NCBI RefSeq assembly: GCF_022761125.1
Contig: NZ_JAKWJR010000004.1
Coordinates: forward strand, 124,001 to 188,000
DNA length: 64,000 nucleotides
Source of the DNA: Nocardioides sp. SR21
GTDB taxonomy: Bacteria > Actinomycetota > Actinomycetes > Propionibacteriales > Nocardioidaceae
Direction of reading: 5' to 3'
Both the position numbers and the translations under genes were made by a program. Positions 15,662 through 24,035 of this stretch are shown piece by piece. Position 1 is the first letter of the stretch. Each line of letters starts with the position of its first letter. The notes beneath the pieces were generated by a model. The model was not told where the DNA came from, searched no databases, and saw only the letters and a list, made by a program, of their open reading frames with translations.

Positions 15662-16762
15662 GTGCCCCGCCATGCGCTCCGCAAGCGGCTGCCGGGCGGG
15701 CGACTCGCCCGGACGGTGCTCGGAGTGCTGCTGGTCGTGACTCTCGGACTCTCGGTCTTCGCGGCGGTCCGGGCGTCGCTGATCGACCTCGATCCGTCCG
15801 TCTCCTCGGAGGACCTCGCCGGGCAGGTCGCCGCCGACCTGAGCAGCCGCGCCGACGACCCGACCCCGGGTGCGGTCCTGCCTGCCCAGACACTGGTCAA
15901 GGCGCCACCCACCAAGGCCGAGATCCGCGCGCGTCAGGAGGCGCTCGCCGAGAAGCGGGCGAAGGCCAAGGACCGCGCGCTGGCCCGTGAGGCCGGCCGG
16001 CTCTCGCGCTCCGAGGAGGCCGCGCAGCCGTTCTCGCTGCGCATCGGCTCGTTCAACGTCCTCGGCAGCCAGCACACCGCCCCGGGTGGTGACCGCCGCC
16101 GGTACCCGCCCGCCTCGGTCCGTTCGCCGAAGGCGGCCGCCCTGATCGGCAAGCACGGCGTCGACATCGTCGGCACCCAGGAGCTCCAGACCGACCAGCT
16201 CGCCGCGCTGCAGTCGCGCACCGGGCTGGCGGCGTACCCCGGCACCGCCTGGGGGAGCGCCGAGACCGACAACTCGATCCTGTACGACGACTCGCGGTTC
16301 CAGTTCGTCAGTGGCAGCAAGTTCACGATCACGTTCATGGGCCGCGCGCGCCCGCAGCCGATCCTGCAGCTGCGCGACATCGCGACCGGCCGCGAGTTCT
16401 ACGTCGTCAACACCCACCCGTCTGCGGGCGGTGGCCGGTACGCCACCGAGCGGCGCTCGGGCCAGCAGACGCTGGTCGGCATCGTCAACCAGCTCAAGGC
16501 CACCGGCCTGCCGGTGCTGGTCACCGGCGACATGAACGACCGCGAGCTCTTCTACTGCAACGTCGTGCCGGCCGCGGGGATGACCGCGCCGAACGGCGGC
16601 AGCTACGCCTCCGGCTGCGTGCCGCCCCCGAGCCCGATCCCGGTCGACTGGGTCGTCGGGGCGGGCCAGATCGCCTGGTCGAGCTACTGGCGCGACACGT
16701 CGCCGATCACCAGCAAGGTCAGTGACCACTTCTTCATCAGCGCGACCGCCCAGATCAGCTGA
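15662..16762 (+). CDS. Membrane-anchored EEP-family hydrolase
   Basis: A 366-residue protein of the endonuclease/exonuclease/phosphatase superfamily. An N-terminal hydrophobic segment (TVLGVLLVVTLGLSVFAAV) acts as signal anchor. A charged linker with KAEIRARQEALAEKRAKAK follows, then the EEP domain: RIGSFNVLGSQ, IVGTQEL (metal Glu), VVNTHPS, LVTGDMND and the final SDHFFI. The metal and catalytic residues are present. The enzyme would act outside the membrane on a phosphodiester or phosphomonoester; nucleic acid and phospholipid are both possible. Two more EEP proteins lie at 17983 and 27737. Confidence 0.8.
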   Translation: MPRHALRKRLPGGRLARTVLGVLLVVTLGLSVFAAVRASLIDLDPSVSSEDLAGQVAADLSSRADDPTPGAVLPAQTLVKAPPTKAEIRARQEALAEKRAKAKDRALAREAGRLSRSEEAAQPFSLRIGSFNVLGSQHTAPGGDRRRYPPASVRSPKAAALIGKHGVDIVGTQELQTDQLAALQSRTGLAAYPGTAWGSAETDNSILYDDSRFQFVSGSKFTITFMGRARPQPILQLRDIATGREFYVVNTHPSAGGGRYATERRSGQQTLVGIVNQLKATGLPVLVTGDMNDRELFYCNVVPAAGMTAPNGGSYASGCVPPPSPIPVDWVVGAGQIAWSSYWRDTSPITSKVSDHFFISATAQIS

Positions 16763-16777
16763 GCCGGTGGTTAGGGA

Positions 16778-16783
16778 TACCCT
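16778..16783 (+). promoter_or_regulatory. Possible -10 element of sulfotransferase C
   Basis: TACCCT lies 6 nt before the GTG at 16790, in the 27-bp gap after the EEP gene. No Shine-Dalgarno sequence is present. Confidence 0.42.
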
Positions 16784-16789
16784 CGCCCC

Positions 16790-17854
16790 GTGAGTGCTCG
16801 CCGTCCGGTCTTCGTCCACGTCGGCTCGAGCAAGACCGGGACCTCCGCGCTCCAGCACGGCCTCTGGGAGTCGGTCGACGCGCTGGCCGCGGCCGGTGTC
16901 GGCGTGCCGTTCGTCGGACGCCAGGAGCACATCCAGAAGCTGCTGCGCCCGCTCGGCTGGGTCGGGGGACAGGGGTTCACCAAGGACGTCGACCTGCCGC
17001 GGGTGAAGAGCCTGGTCGACCTGCTCCGGTCGACGCCGGGGGACCGGCTCCTCATCAGCAACGAGGACCTCGCCGAGTGCACGCCGGCGCAGGTGACGGC
17101 GTTCTCGGAGGTCGCCGACGCGGCCGGCCTCGACGTGCACGTCGTGCTGACCGCGCGCGACTGGGCCAAGCAGCTGCCGTCGGAGTGGCAGCAGTTCCTC
17201 AAGCACCGGCTGACCACCGACTACCCGACGTTCCTCGACGAGGTGCGTGAGCGTTCCAGCGTGAGCGCCGAGCAGTACTGGATGCGCCAGGACGTCCTCG
17301 ACATCTGCACCCGCTGGGGGGCCGGCATCGACCCGGCCCGGGTCAACGTGATCCCGGTGCCGCCGATGCGCGTCGACCCCGACCACGTGTTCCGCTCGTT
17401 CGGCTCGGTGGTCGGCTACGACCCCGCCGTCATCACGCTGCCCGGCTTCGACGTCAACGCGTCGTTCGGGTACGTCGAGGCCGAGGTCCTGCGCCGGCTG
17501 AACCTGGCGCTCGGCAAGCGGCTGCCCGACTACCGCGCCGACTACCTGCCCGCGATCCGGCGGACCCTGGTCCAGAAGGTGCTCGCCCGGCAGGCGAGCG
17601 CGCGGCTGACGCTGCCGCCGGAGCACCTCGGCTGGGTCCGCGAGCTCGCGCAGGAGCGGATGGAGGCGGTGCGGGCGCGCGGCTACTCGATCCACGGCGA
17701 CCCCGCGATGCTGGTGCCCGGCCCGGACGCCGCGGCGCCGGTCCCGGCGCTGGACGAGGCCGAGGTGGCCGCCGCGGCGATCAAGACGCTCGCCGACTTC
17801 GCGGTCCGGATCCACAAGAGCAGGCCGTCCGCGGGCCCCGGGAACGACGCCTGA
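16790..17854 (+). CDS. Sulfotransferase paralogue C
   Basis: A 354-residue paralogue of the sulfotransferase set. The PAPS loop is SSKTGTSALQ (Lys15) and the 3' motif is TARDWAKQLPSEWQQFLK. The W-Q signature is kept as WQQ. The rest aligns with paralogues A and B in outline (NASFGYVEAEVLRRLN; IHGDPAMLVPG). It starts with GTG without a ribosome binding site, behind a TACCCT hexamer, and may have its own promoter rather than being cotranscribed with the EEP gene upstream. Confidence 0.8.
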   Translation: MSARRPVFVHVGSSKTGTSALQHGLWESVDALAAAGVGVPFVGRQEHIQKLLRPLGWVGGQGFTKDVDLPRVKSLVDLLRSTPGDRLLISNEDLAECTPAQVTAFSEVADAAGLDVHVVLTARDWAKQLPSEWQQFLKHRLTTDYPTFLDEVRERSSVSAEQYWMRQDVLDICTRWGAGIDPARVNVIPVPPMRVDPDHVFRSFGSVVGYDPAVITLPGFDVNASFGYVEAEVLRRLNLALGKRLPDYRADYLPAIRRTLVQKVLARQASARLTLPPEHLGWVRELAQERMEAVRARGYSIHGDPAMLVPGPDAAAPVPALDEAEVAAAAIKTLADFAVRIHKSRPSAGPGNDA

Positions 17855-17867
17855 ACGACCTCCGGAG

Positions 17868-17885
17868 AACTACACGCGTGTAGTT
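17868..17885. promoter_or_regulatory. 18-bp perfect palindrome before the EEP/PLD-like gene
   Basis: AACTACACGCGTGTAGTT is fully self-complementary and lies between sulfotransferase C and the gene at 17983. A possible -35 (TTGTCA, 17898-17903) and, 17 nt on, TGTGAT (17921-17926) follow it. The placement fits an operator just upstream of a promoter. A weak terminator for sulfotransferase C is the alternative. Confidence 0.45.
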
Positions 17886-17982
17886 GTTTCGAAGCGGTTG
17901 TCAGTGACGCATGGGGATGTTGTGATTGGTGTGACTTGGCCCGGAGGGCCTTTCTTCCCCAGTGTTTCAAGGAGTCCGGGCG

Positions 17983-19335
17983 ATGCGTAGACGACTGTTC
18001 GCGACCGGTGTCGCGGTGCTGGCGACTCTCGCCGGCGTGGCCCTCAGCCCCGTGCACGCGGGTACCGGCGACCGCGCGAACGGCAGCGTCCCGAGCGACC
18101 CCGGCGGCGTACCTCCCACCAGCGACATCCGGATGGTGCAGGCCAACATCTACACCGGCCTGAGCACCGAGCGGTTCCAGGCGGACGTGAAGAAGGTGCT
18201 CGCGGTCCAGCCCGACTTCGTGACCTACAACGAGGTCCCGTTCCGCAACGACGCCGTGATGGCGCCCGACGGCTACGGCATCTACCGCGACATGACCGAC
18301 CGCTTCACCGCCGCGACCCCCGTCGCGTGGCGCGAGGACCGCTGGACCCCGATCGGGCAGGGCAGCTGGATGATCTCGAACTGGCGCGGCAAGCCGCCGG
18401 GCAAGGTCGTCGAGCTCGGCCGGCGCTGGGCCAACTGGGTGACGTTCCAGGGCGTCGACGGCCGCGTGCTCTCCGTGGTGTCGGTGCACGTCGCCCCGGT
18501 CACCAAGGGCATGCCCGACCTGCTGCGCAAGTCGATGAACCGGCTCGAGAAGCTCGTCGCCCAGCTCGCGCCGTCCGGCCCGGTCCTCGTGGGCGGCGAC
18601 TTCAACGTGGCGTACACCGGCCCGCGCTACCCCCGCGACATCCTCACCCGCAGCGGCCTGATCCCGACGTACGACAACCTCGCCTCGCACTTCTCGACGG
18701 GCGACCACCACGGCTACACGATCGACTACGTCTTCGGCACCCGCGCCGACGAGCTGCCGCCGGTCAACCACTACCCGATCGAGCTGAAGTCCGACCACGA
18801 CGCGGTGGTCGCGGAGTTCACCTGGACGGTGGATGCGCCGTCCGAGACCACGATCGTCAGCAACAACCCCGCGGGCACCCGTCCGGAGCGCCGCGCCGCG
18901 CTGACCAGCCTGCTCACCGGCATCCAGGCCGTGGAGCCGGGCGCCACGATCGCGCTCGCGACGACCAGCCTCGAGGCCCCGGCCGTCGCGCGCCAGCTCA
19001 TCCTCGCGCTCGGCCGCGGCGTCCACGTACGCGTGGTGGCCGCCTCCGCCCAGCCGACCTCCGCCGAGAAGCGCCTGACGAAGGCGATCGCGGGGAGCGG
19101 CGACGCCCTCAGCTCGGTGCGCCGGTGCAACGCCGCGTGCCAGGGCGCCTGGACCGGCGCCGGGCTGCCGCGCACGCTGATGATGGTCAGCGACGCCAGC
19201 GGCGAGTGGGTCACCCGGTACGACGTCGCCCGCAAGCTCGGCAAGGCGCTGGTGTCCTCGCCCACGCGGGTGACGGTGCGGGTCGGCCAGTACGCGCTCG
19301 AGGACGGCCAGCGGATGCTGGAGTCGCTGGGCTGA
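17983..19335 (+). CDS. Secreted EEP-family protein with degenerate PLD-like C-terminal domain
   Basis: A 450-residue exported protein. A signal peptide (MRRRLFATGVAVLATLAGVA, cleavage after VHA) is followed by an EEP domain at residues about 45-285: MVQANIYTGL, TYNEVPF, VSVHVAPV, VGGDFNVAY, KSDHDAVV. Residues about 300-440 resemble the first half of a PLD domain (ALGRGVHVRVVAASAQ, then a C-x3-C pair and LMMVSDASGEWV) in the same order as the PLD protein at 10330. The H-x-K catalytic pair is missing, replaced by PRTLMMVSD. The C-terminal part may therefore be a binding domain. AAGGAG at 17969-17974 fixes the start at 17983. Confidence 0.72.
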   Translation: MRRRLFATGVAVLATLAGVALSPVHAGTGDRANGSVPSDPGGVPPTSDIRMVQANIYTGLSTERFQADVKKVLAVQPDFVTYNEVPFRNDAVMAPDGYGIYRDMTDRFTAATPVAWREDRWTPIGQGSWMISNWRGKPPGKVVELGRRWANWVTFQGVDGRVLSVVSVHVAPVTKGMPDLLRKSMNRLEKLVAQLAPSGPVLVGGDFNVAYTGPRYPRDILTRSGLIPTYDNLASHFSTGDHHGYTIDYVFGTRADELPPVNHYPIELKSDHDAVVAEFTWTVDAPSETTIVSNNPAGTRPERRAALTSLLTGIQAVEPGATIALATTSLEAPAVARQLILALGRGVHVRVVAASAQPTSAEKRLTKAIAGSGDALSSVRRCNAACQGAWTGAGLPRTLMMVSDASGEWVTRYDVARKLGKALVSSPTRVTVRVGQYALEDGQRMLESLG

Positions 19336-19395
19336 CGCTGGGCTGGTCCCTGGGCTGAGTTGCGCCGTCGGCCGGCGATGCAGTGGAGTGACCCC

Positions 19396-20496
19396 ATGTC
19401 GCGCCGGCTCTACGTCCACGTCGGCCTCCAGAAGACGGGGACGTCGTACCTCCAGGCCGCGCTGCTGAACAGCACCGAGCAGCTGACGGCGCAGGGCCTG
19501 GACCTGGTGCCGCCCACGAAGCGTGAGTGCTTCGAGCTGATGGTCGTGGTCCGCAACCGCTACGAGGCACGCCGCGACGAGGCGTCCGACCGGGCGACGG
19601 TCGACCGCTTCACCTCGCAGCTCGACAAGGCCTCCGGCTCCCGCGCGGTGTTCAGCCAGGAGTCCCTCGCCGCGGCCGGTCCCGGCCAGATCGAGCGGCT
19701 GCTCGCGGCGTGCGGCGACCGCGAGGTGCACGCGGTGATCACGGTCCGCGACCTCGCCCGGCAGCTGCCGTCGATGTGGCAGGAGGACCTCAAGGCCGGG
19801 GGCACCACCGGCTTCGGCGCCTACGTGCGCGGCCTCCAGGAGCAGGAGCGTGCCGGGAAGGCGAAGGCGCCCTGGATCCACCTCGACCCGCCGACGGTCG
19901 CCGCCCGCTGGGCCGGCGCGCTCTCGGCCGACCGCGTGCACGTGATCACGGTGCCGCCCGCCGGCAGCCCGACCGGTCTCCTGCTGGAGCGGTTCGCGAG
20001 GGTCCTCGACGTCGACCCGGCCCGCCTCGAGCCGGAGGACCGGCCCAGCAACTCCAGCCTCGGCCAGGTGCAGGCTGAGGTGCTGCGGCGCGTCAACGCC
20101 GAGCTGCCCGAGGAGGTGCACCGGCGCTACGTGTACGGCGACGTCGTGAAGCGCCAGTTCGGCGCCCAGGTCCTCGGCGCCCAGGAGAAGCAGCGGATCC
20201 TCGTGCCCGCCAAGTTCCGGCCCTGGTGCGAGGAGGTGTCCGAGCGGCAGGTCGCCGAGCTCGTGACGGGCGGCTACCGCATCGAGGGGTCGTGGGACGA
20301 CCTCCGCTGCACCGAGTCGGCGTTCGCCGAGGGCAGCACCCGGCCCAGCGAGCGTGAGGTCGCCGCGGCATCGGTGACGGCCCTCGCCGCCATGCTCGCC
20401 GCCCGCGGGACGGCCGAGGCGGAGCGCCGTACCGGCGAGATCCGCGTCGCTGACGATGGCCTGCTGACCAAGGTCAAGCGCAGGCTGGGTAAATAG
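19396..20496 (+). CDS. Sulfotransferase paralogue D
   Basis: A 366-residue paralogue of the sulfotransferase set. The PAPS loop is LQKTGTSYLQ (Lys13) and the 3' motif is TVRDLARQLPSMWQEDLK. It shares SNSSLGQVQAEVLRRVNAEL with the other members (compare NPSLGVADIALLRAVNAGL in A). The C-terminal region is longer, ending in a basic TKVKRRLGK. ATG at 19396 has GTGGAG upstream. It lies 60 nt after the EEP/PLD-like gene and 94 nt before the acyl-CoA dehydrogenase. Confidence 0.8.
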   Translation: MSRRLYVHVGLQKTGTSYLQAALLNSTEQLTAQGLDLVPPTKRECFELMVVVRNRYEARRDEASDRATVDRFTSQLDKASGSRAVFSQESLAAAGPGQIERLLAACGDREVHAVITVRDLARQLPSMWQEDLKAGGTTGFGAYVRGLQEQERAGKAKAPWIHLDPPTVAARWAGALSADRVHVITVPPAGSPTGLLLERFARVLDVDPARLEPEDRPSNSSLGQVQAEVLRRVNAELPEEVHRRYVYGDVVKRQFGAQVLGAQEKQRILVPAKFRPWCEEVSERQVAELVTGGYRIEGSWDDLRCTESAFAEGSTRPSEREVAAASVTALAAMLAARGTAEAERRTGEIRVADDGLLTKVKRRLGK

Positions 20497-20590
20497 CGCC
20501 CGTGGCACATGTCACCGGTCGCGCAGGTCTCAGGACGCGTTCCGGCGGATAGCATCCTGGCGTTCCTGCACGCCCATGGAAGGTTCCACC

Positions 20591-21796
20591 ATGCCTCGAC
20601 TCGCTCAGACCGACGGCCTCACCGAGGACCAGCAGGAGATCCTCAAGGCCGTACGCCGCTTCGTCGACGAGAAGATCCTGCCGGTCGCGACCGAGCTCGA
20701 GCACGCGGACGAGTACCCGCAGGAGATCGTCGACGGGCTCAAGGAGCTCGGCATCTTCGGGCTGATGATCCCCGAGGAGTACGACGGTCTCGGCGAGTCG
20801 CTGCTGACCTACGCGCTGTGCGTCGAGGAGATCGCGCGCGGCTGGATGAGCGTCTCCGGCGTCATCAACACGCACTTCATCGTGGCCCACATGCTGATGC
20901 AGCACGGGACCGAGGAGCAGAAGAAGAAGTACCTCCCGCTGATGGCTGCCGGCGAGGTGCGCGGCTCGTTCTCGATGAGCGAGCCCGGCCTCGGCTCCGA
21001 CGTCGCCGCCATCAAGACCAAGGCGGTCAAGGGCGACGACGGCAACTACACGATCGACGGCCAGAAGATGTGGCTGACCAACGGCGCCACGTCGACCCTG
21101 ATCGCGCTGCTGGTGAAGACCGACGAGGGCTCGGACTCGGTCTACAAGAACATGACGACGTTCCTGGTGGAGAAGGAGCCCGGCTTCGGCGAGACCGCGC
21201 CGGGCCTCACCATCCCCGGCAAGCTCGACAAGATGGGCTACAAGGGCGTCGAGACCACCGAGGCGGTCTTCGAGGGCCACCAGATCTCGGCCGACCAGAT
21301 CCTCGGCGGCGAGCCCGGCAAGGGCTTCTACCAGATGATGGACGGCGTCGAGGTCGGCCGCGTGAACGTCGCCGCCCGCGCCTGCGGCATCGCGCTGCGG
21401 GCCTTCGAGCTGGCCATCGACTACGCGCAGCAGCGCGAGACCTTCGGCAAGCCGATCGCCGAGCACCAGGCGATCCTGTTCCGGCTCGCGGAGATGGCGA
21501 CCAAGGTCGAGACCGCGCACTCGATGATGGTCCGCGCGGCCCGCACCAAGGAGCGGGGCGAGCGCAACGACGTCGAGGCGGGCATGGCGAAGATGCTGGC
21601 CGCTGAGTACTGCAACGAGGTCGTCCAGGACTCCTTCCGGATCCACGGCGGCTACGGGTACTCCAAGGAGTACGAGATCGAGCGCCTCTACCGCGAGTCG
21701 GCGTTCATGCTGATCGGCGAGGGCACCTCCGACATCCAGAAGATGATCATCGGGCGTGCCCTGCTCAAGGAGTACGCCAACGGCTCTGGGTCCTAG
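20591..21796 (+). CDS. Acyl-CoA dehydrogenase
   Basis: A 401-residue flavoprotein that introduces a trans-2 double bond into acyl-CoA. Diagnostic blocks are SFSMSEPGLGSDVAAIKTKA (signature 1), QKMWLTNG, YAQQRETFGKPIAEHQAI (signature 2) and IHGGYGYSKEYEIERLYRES, followed by EGTSDIQ. The length is normal. ATG at 20591 is chosen because GGAAGG (20578-20583) sits 7 nt upstream; an in-frame ATG at 20576 adds five residues. A TAGCAT hexamer at 20550 may be the -10. It is unrelated in function to the sulfotransferases around it. Confidence 0.92.
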   Translation: MPRLAQTDGLTEDQQEILKAVRRFVDEKILPVATELEHADEYPQEIVDGLKELGIFGLMIPEEYDGLGESLLTYALCVEEIARGWMSVSGVINTHFIVAHMLMQHGTEEQKKKYLPLMAAGEVRGSFSMSEPGLGSDVAAIKTKAVKGDDGNYTIDGQKMWLTNGATSTLIALLVKTDEGSDSVYKNMTTFLVEKEPGFGETAPGLTIPGKLDKMGYKGVETTEAVFEGHQISADQILGGEPGKGFYQMMDGVEVGRVNVAARACGIALRAFELAIDYAQQRETFGKPIAEHQAILFRLAEMATKVETAHSMMVRAARTKERGERNDVEAGMAKMLAAEYCNEVVQDSFRIHGGYGYSKEYEIERLYRESAFMLIGEGTSDIQKMIIGRALLKEYANGSGS

Positions 21797-21799
21797 GCT
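21794..21799 (+). promoter_or_regulatory. Possible -10 element of sulfotransferase E
   Basis: TAGGCT lies 7 nt before the GTG at 21807 and begins with the TAG stop of the acyl-CoA dehydrogenase gene. No ribosome binding site is visible. Confidence 0.42.
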
Positions 21800-21806
21800 C
21801 TTTCCC

Positions 21807-22979
21807 GTGTCCGACTCCGAGGCGGTCCCGGAAGGGGAGCCGCGCCCGCGGCTCTACCTGCACATCGGGCTGCCGAAGAGCGGATCGACGTTCCTCCAGT
21901 CGCTGCTCGGCGGCAACCGGTCGGCGCTGAAGGAGAGCGGGTACATCTACCCGTACGTCCGCCAGGAGGGCATGTTCCATGCCGCCCTCGAGATGGCGGG
22001 CAAGCCGGCGGCGTGGGGCCTGACCCCGGAGGCCGTCGAGGGCACGTTCGCCGACCTGCTGAGGCGCGGTCGCGGCTTCGGGGGCCGGGTGGTGATCAGC
22101 CACGAGATCTTCAGCGCGGCCAACGCCCAGCAGGTCGAGGTGATCGCCGAGCGGCTCGTGGACTTCGAGGTGCACCTCGTCGTCACCGTGCGCAACCTCG
22201 GCCGCGTCGTCACCGCGCAGTGGCAGGAGCGCGTGAAGAACGGCCACCCCGACTCGTTCGCGGAGTACTCCGACGCCGTCCTCGCCGACCTGCCGGGGGA
22301 GGGCGAGGACCAGGGGACGTCGGTGTTCTGGCGCGGCCAGGACCTCGCGGCGCTGCTCGCCCGGTGGGCGGTGGTGGCGCCGCCGGAGCGGACCCACGTC
22401 GTCGTCACGCCGGGTGCCGGTGCCGGCCCCGACGGTCTGTGGAACCGCTTCGCCACCGCGATCGACCTCCCTCCCGGCCTGGTCGACCCGGCCACCGCCC
22501 CGCAGGGCAACGAGTCCCTCGGCGCCGCGCAGGTCGCGTTCCTCCGCCAGACGCTCGGCGCCCTGGACGGCCGCCTCGAGCAGCCGTGGTACTCCGTGGT
22601 CGCGAAGCGCTGGTTCGCCCAGACGGTCCTGGGCACCGTGCGCGGGCGCAAGGCGGTCGCGCCGGCGCCCGTCGCCGAGCGGCTCACGGTCGTGGCCCGT
22701 TCGTGGATCGACCTGGTGAGCACCGGCGGCTACCAGGTGTACGGCGACCTCGCCGAGCTGGTGCCCGACGTACCCGCGCCGGGGACGCCGCCCCCCGACG
22801 AGGTCACCACCGCCGAGATGCTGGAGGGGCTGCCCGACGCGGTCGCGCTGATGCTGCTCCGGGCGCGCGACGACCGGGCCGCGATCCAGGCGCTGGAGGC
22901 GGAGAACGAGCTGCTCGCCGCCCAGGTCGCCGGGCTCACCGAAGCCGCGGAGCGCCGGCGTTGGTGGCACCGACGCTAG
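21807..22979 (+). CDS. Sulfotransferase paralogue E
   Basis: A 390-residue paralogue of the sulfotransferase set and closest to A in its N-terminal half. The PAPS loop is LPKSGSTFLQ (Lys24). The 3' motif is TVRNLGRVVTAQWQERVK, with Asn in place of the usual Asp after Arg. It shares WRGQDLAALLARW and LWNRFATAI with paralogue A (WHAQDF, LWNRFAAAA). A C-terminal coiled coil (AIQALEAENELLAAQVAGL) is found only in this member. GTG at 21807 is used because the product begins just before the first strand and a -10-like TAGGCT is 7 nt upstream. Confidence 0.8.
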   Translation: MSDSEAVPEGEPRPRLYLHIGLPKSGSTFLQSLLGGNRSALKESGYIYPYVRQEGMFHAALEMAGKPAAWGLTPEAVEGTFADLLRRGRGFGGRVVISHEIFSAANAQQVEVIAERLVDFEVHLVVTVRNLGRVVTAQWQERVKNGHPDSFAEYSDAVLADLPGEGEDQGTSVFWRGQDLAALLARWAVVAPPERTHVVVTPGAGAGPDGLWNRFATAIDLPPGLVDPATAPQGNESLGAAQVAFLRQTLGALDGRLEQPWYSVVAKRWFAQTVLGTVRGRKAVAPAPVAERLTVVARSWIDLVSTGGYQVYGDLAELVPDVPAPGTPPPDEVTTAEMLEGLPDAVALMLLRARDDRAAIQALEAENELLAAQVAGLTEAAERRRWWHRR

Positions 22980-23026
22980 GTCGCCCTAGGCTGGGCCGTC
23001 GTAGTCGAGTGAGGACAGGAGCGGGT

Positions 23027-24025
23027 GTGGCGCAGCGGGTGATCCTGCACGTCGGGGCGATGAAGTCGGGGACGAGCTACCTCCAGCGCCTCCTCTTCCT
23101 CAACCAGGAGCGGCTGTCCACGCAGGGCGTGCTGGTGCCCGGCCAGGGCTGGCCCGAGCAGGTCCGCGCCGTCTCCGAGGTGCTCGAGCGCAAGCGGGTC
23201 GTGTCCGCCCCGCCCGAAGGTGCCTGGCAGGCACTCGTCGACGAGATCGCCGCCTGGACCGGCACGGCCGTCGTCTCGATGGAGTTCCTCGGCCCGGCGG
23301 CCGCGGCCAAGATCGAGAAGGTCGTGTCGTCCTTCCCGGCCGGCAGTGTCGAGGTCGTCGTCACCGCGCGCGACCTCGGCCGCAGCATCCCGGCGATGTG
23401 GCAGGAGACGGTCAAGAACGGGCGGTTCCTGCCCTACGACGAGTACGTCGCCGCCATCGCCGACCGCGAGGGCCTGGGCCGCCGCTTCTGGCGCGAGCAG
23501 GACGTCGCCGGCATCTGCGAGCGCTGGGCCGCCGCGGCCGGAGCCGAGCGGATGACCCTGGTGACCGTGCCGACGCCGGGCGCTCCGAGCACCCAGCTCT
23601 GGGAGCGGTTCGCGACCACGATCGGCGTCGACCCGGCGGGCTTCGCCGAGCCCGGCCCTACCAACGAGTCCCTGGGCGCCGCGTCGGCCGAGGTGCTGCG
23701 GCTGCTCAACGAGCGCGTCGACGGGATGGCGTACGGCGAGTACGCGCGCAAGGTCAAGCAGCAGCTGGCCAAGCGGGTCCTCGCGAAGCGTCGTGGCGAG
23801 GAGCCCGGTGTCGGCTACGAGCCGTCGAAGGGGGTGCGCGAGCGGTCCGCCCAGATGGTCGAGCAGCTCCGCGGCTCCGGTATCCGGGTCGTCGGCGACC
23901 TCGCCGAGCTGACCCCGCTGGCCGTGTCCGGCGCCCAGCCCGGTGCGCTGCCCGCCGAGGAGCAGCTGGCCGCCGCGATCGCCGCGATCGAGGGGCTGGT
24001 CCGTGGCTCGGGCGGTGCCAACTAG
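23027..24025 (+). CDS. Sulfotransferase paralogue F
   Basis: A 332-residue paralogue of the sulfotransferase set. The PAPS loop is AMKSGTSYLQ (Lys13) and the 3' motif is TARDLGRSIPAMWQETVKNG, the best match to A and D. It also has WREQDVAGICERW, NESLGAASAEVLRLLNERV and a VVGDLAELTPLAV end, as in E. GTG at 23027 has GGACAGGAG 6 nt upstream, so unlike its neighbours it has a normal leader. It follows E by 47 nt and may share its transcript. Its stop lies in the -10 of the next gene. Confidence 0.8.
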   Translation: MAQRVILHVGAMKSGTSYLQRLLFLNQERLSTQGVLVPGQGWPEQVRAVSEVLERKRVVSAPPEGAWQALVDEIAAWTGTAVVSMEFLGPAAAAKIEKVVSSFPAGSVEVVVTARDLGRSIPAMWQETVKNGRFLPYDEYVAAIADREGLGRRFWREQDVAGICERWAAAAGAERMTLVTVPTPGAPSTQLWERFATTIGVDPAGFAEPGPTNESLGAASAEVLRLLNERVDGMAYGEYARKVKQQLAKRVLAKRRGEEPGVGYEPSKGVRERSAQMVEQLRGSGIRVVGDLAELTPLAVSGAQPGALPAEEQLAAAIAAIEGLVRGSGGAN

Positions 24026-24028
24026 AGT
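24023..24028 (+). promoter_or_regulatory. Possible -10 element of the glycosyltransferase gene
   Basis: TAGAGT starts with the stop codon of sulfotransferase F and ends 7 nt before the ATG at 24036. No Shine-Dalgarno sequence is present. Confidence 0.42.
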
Positions 24029-24035
24029 GCCGGGC

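Noticed and set aside
13651..15990. A 779-residue plus-strand frame
   Set aside because: It runs across sulfotransferase B, the antisense of the glycosyltransferase and the EEP start, and shows only low-complexity Arg/Ala residues.
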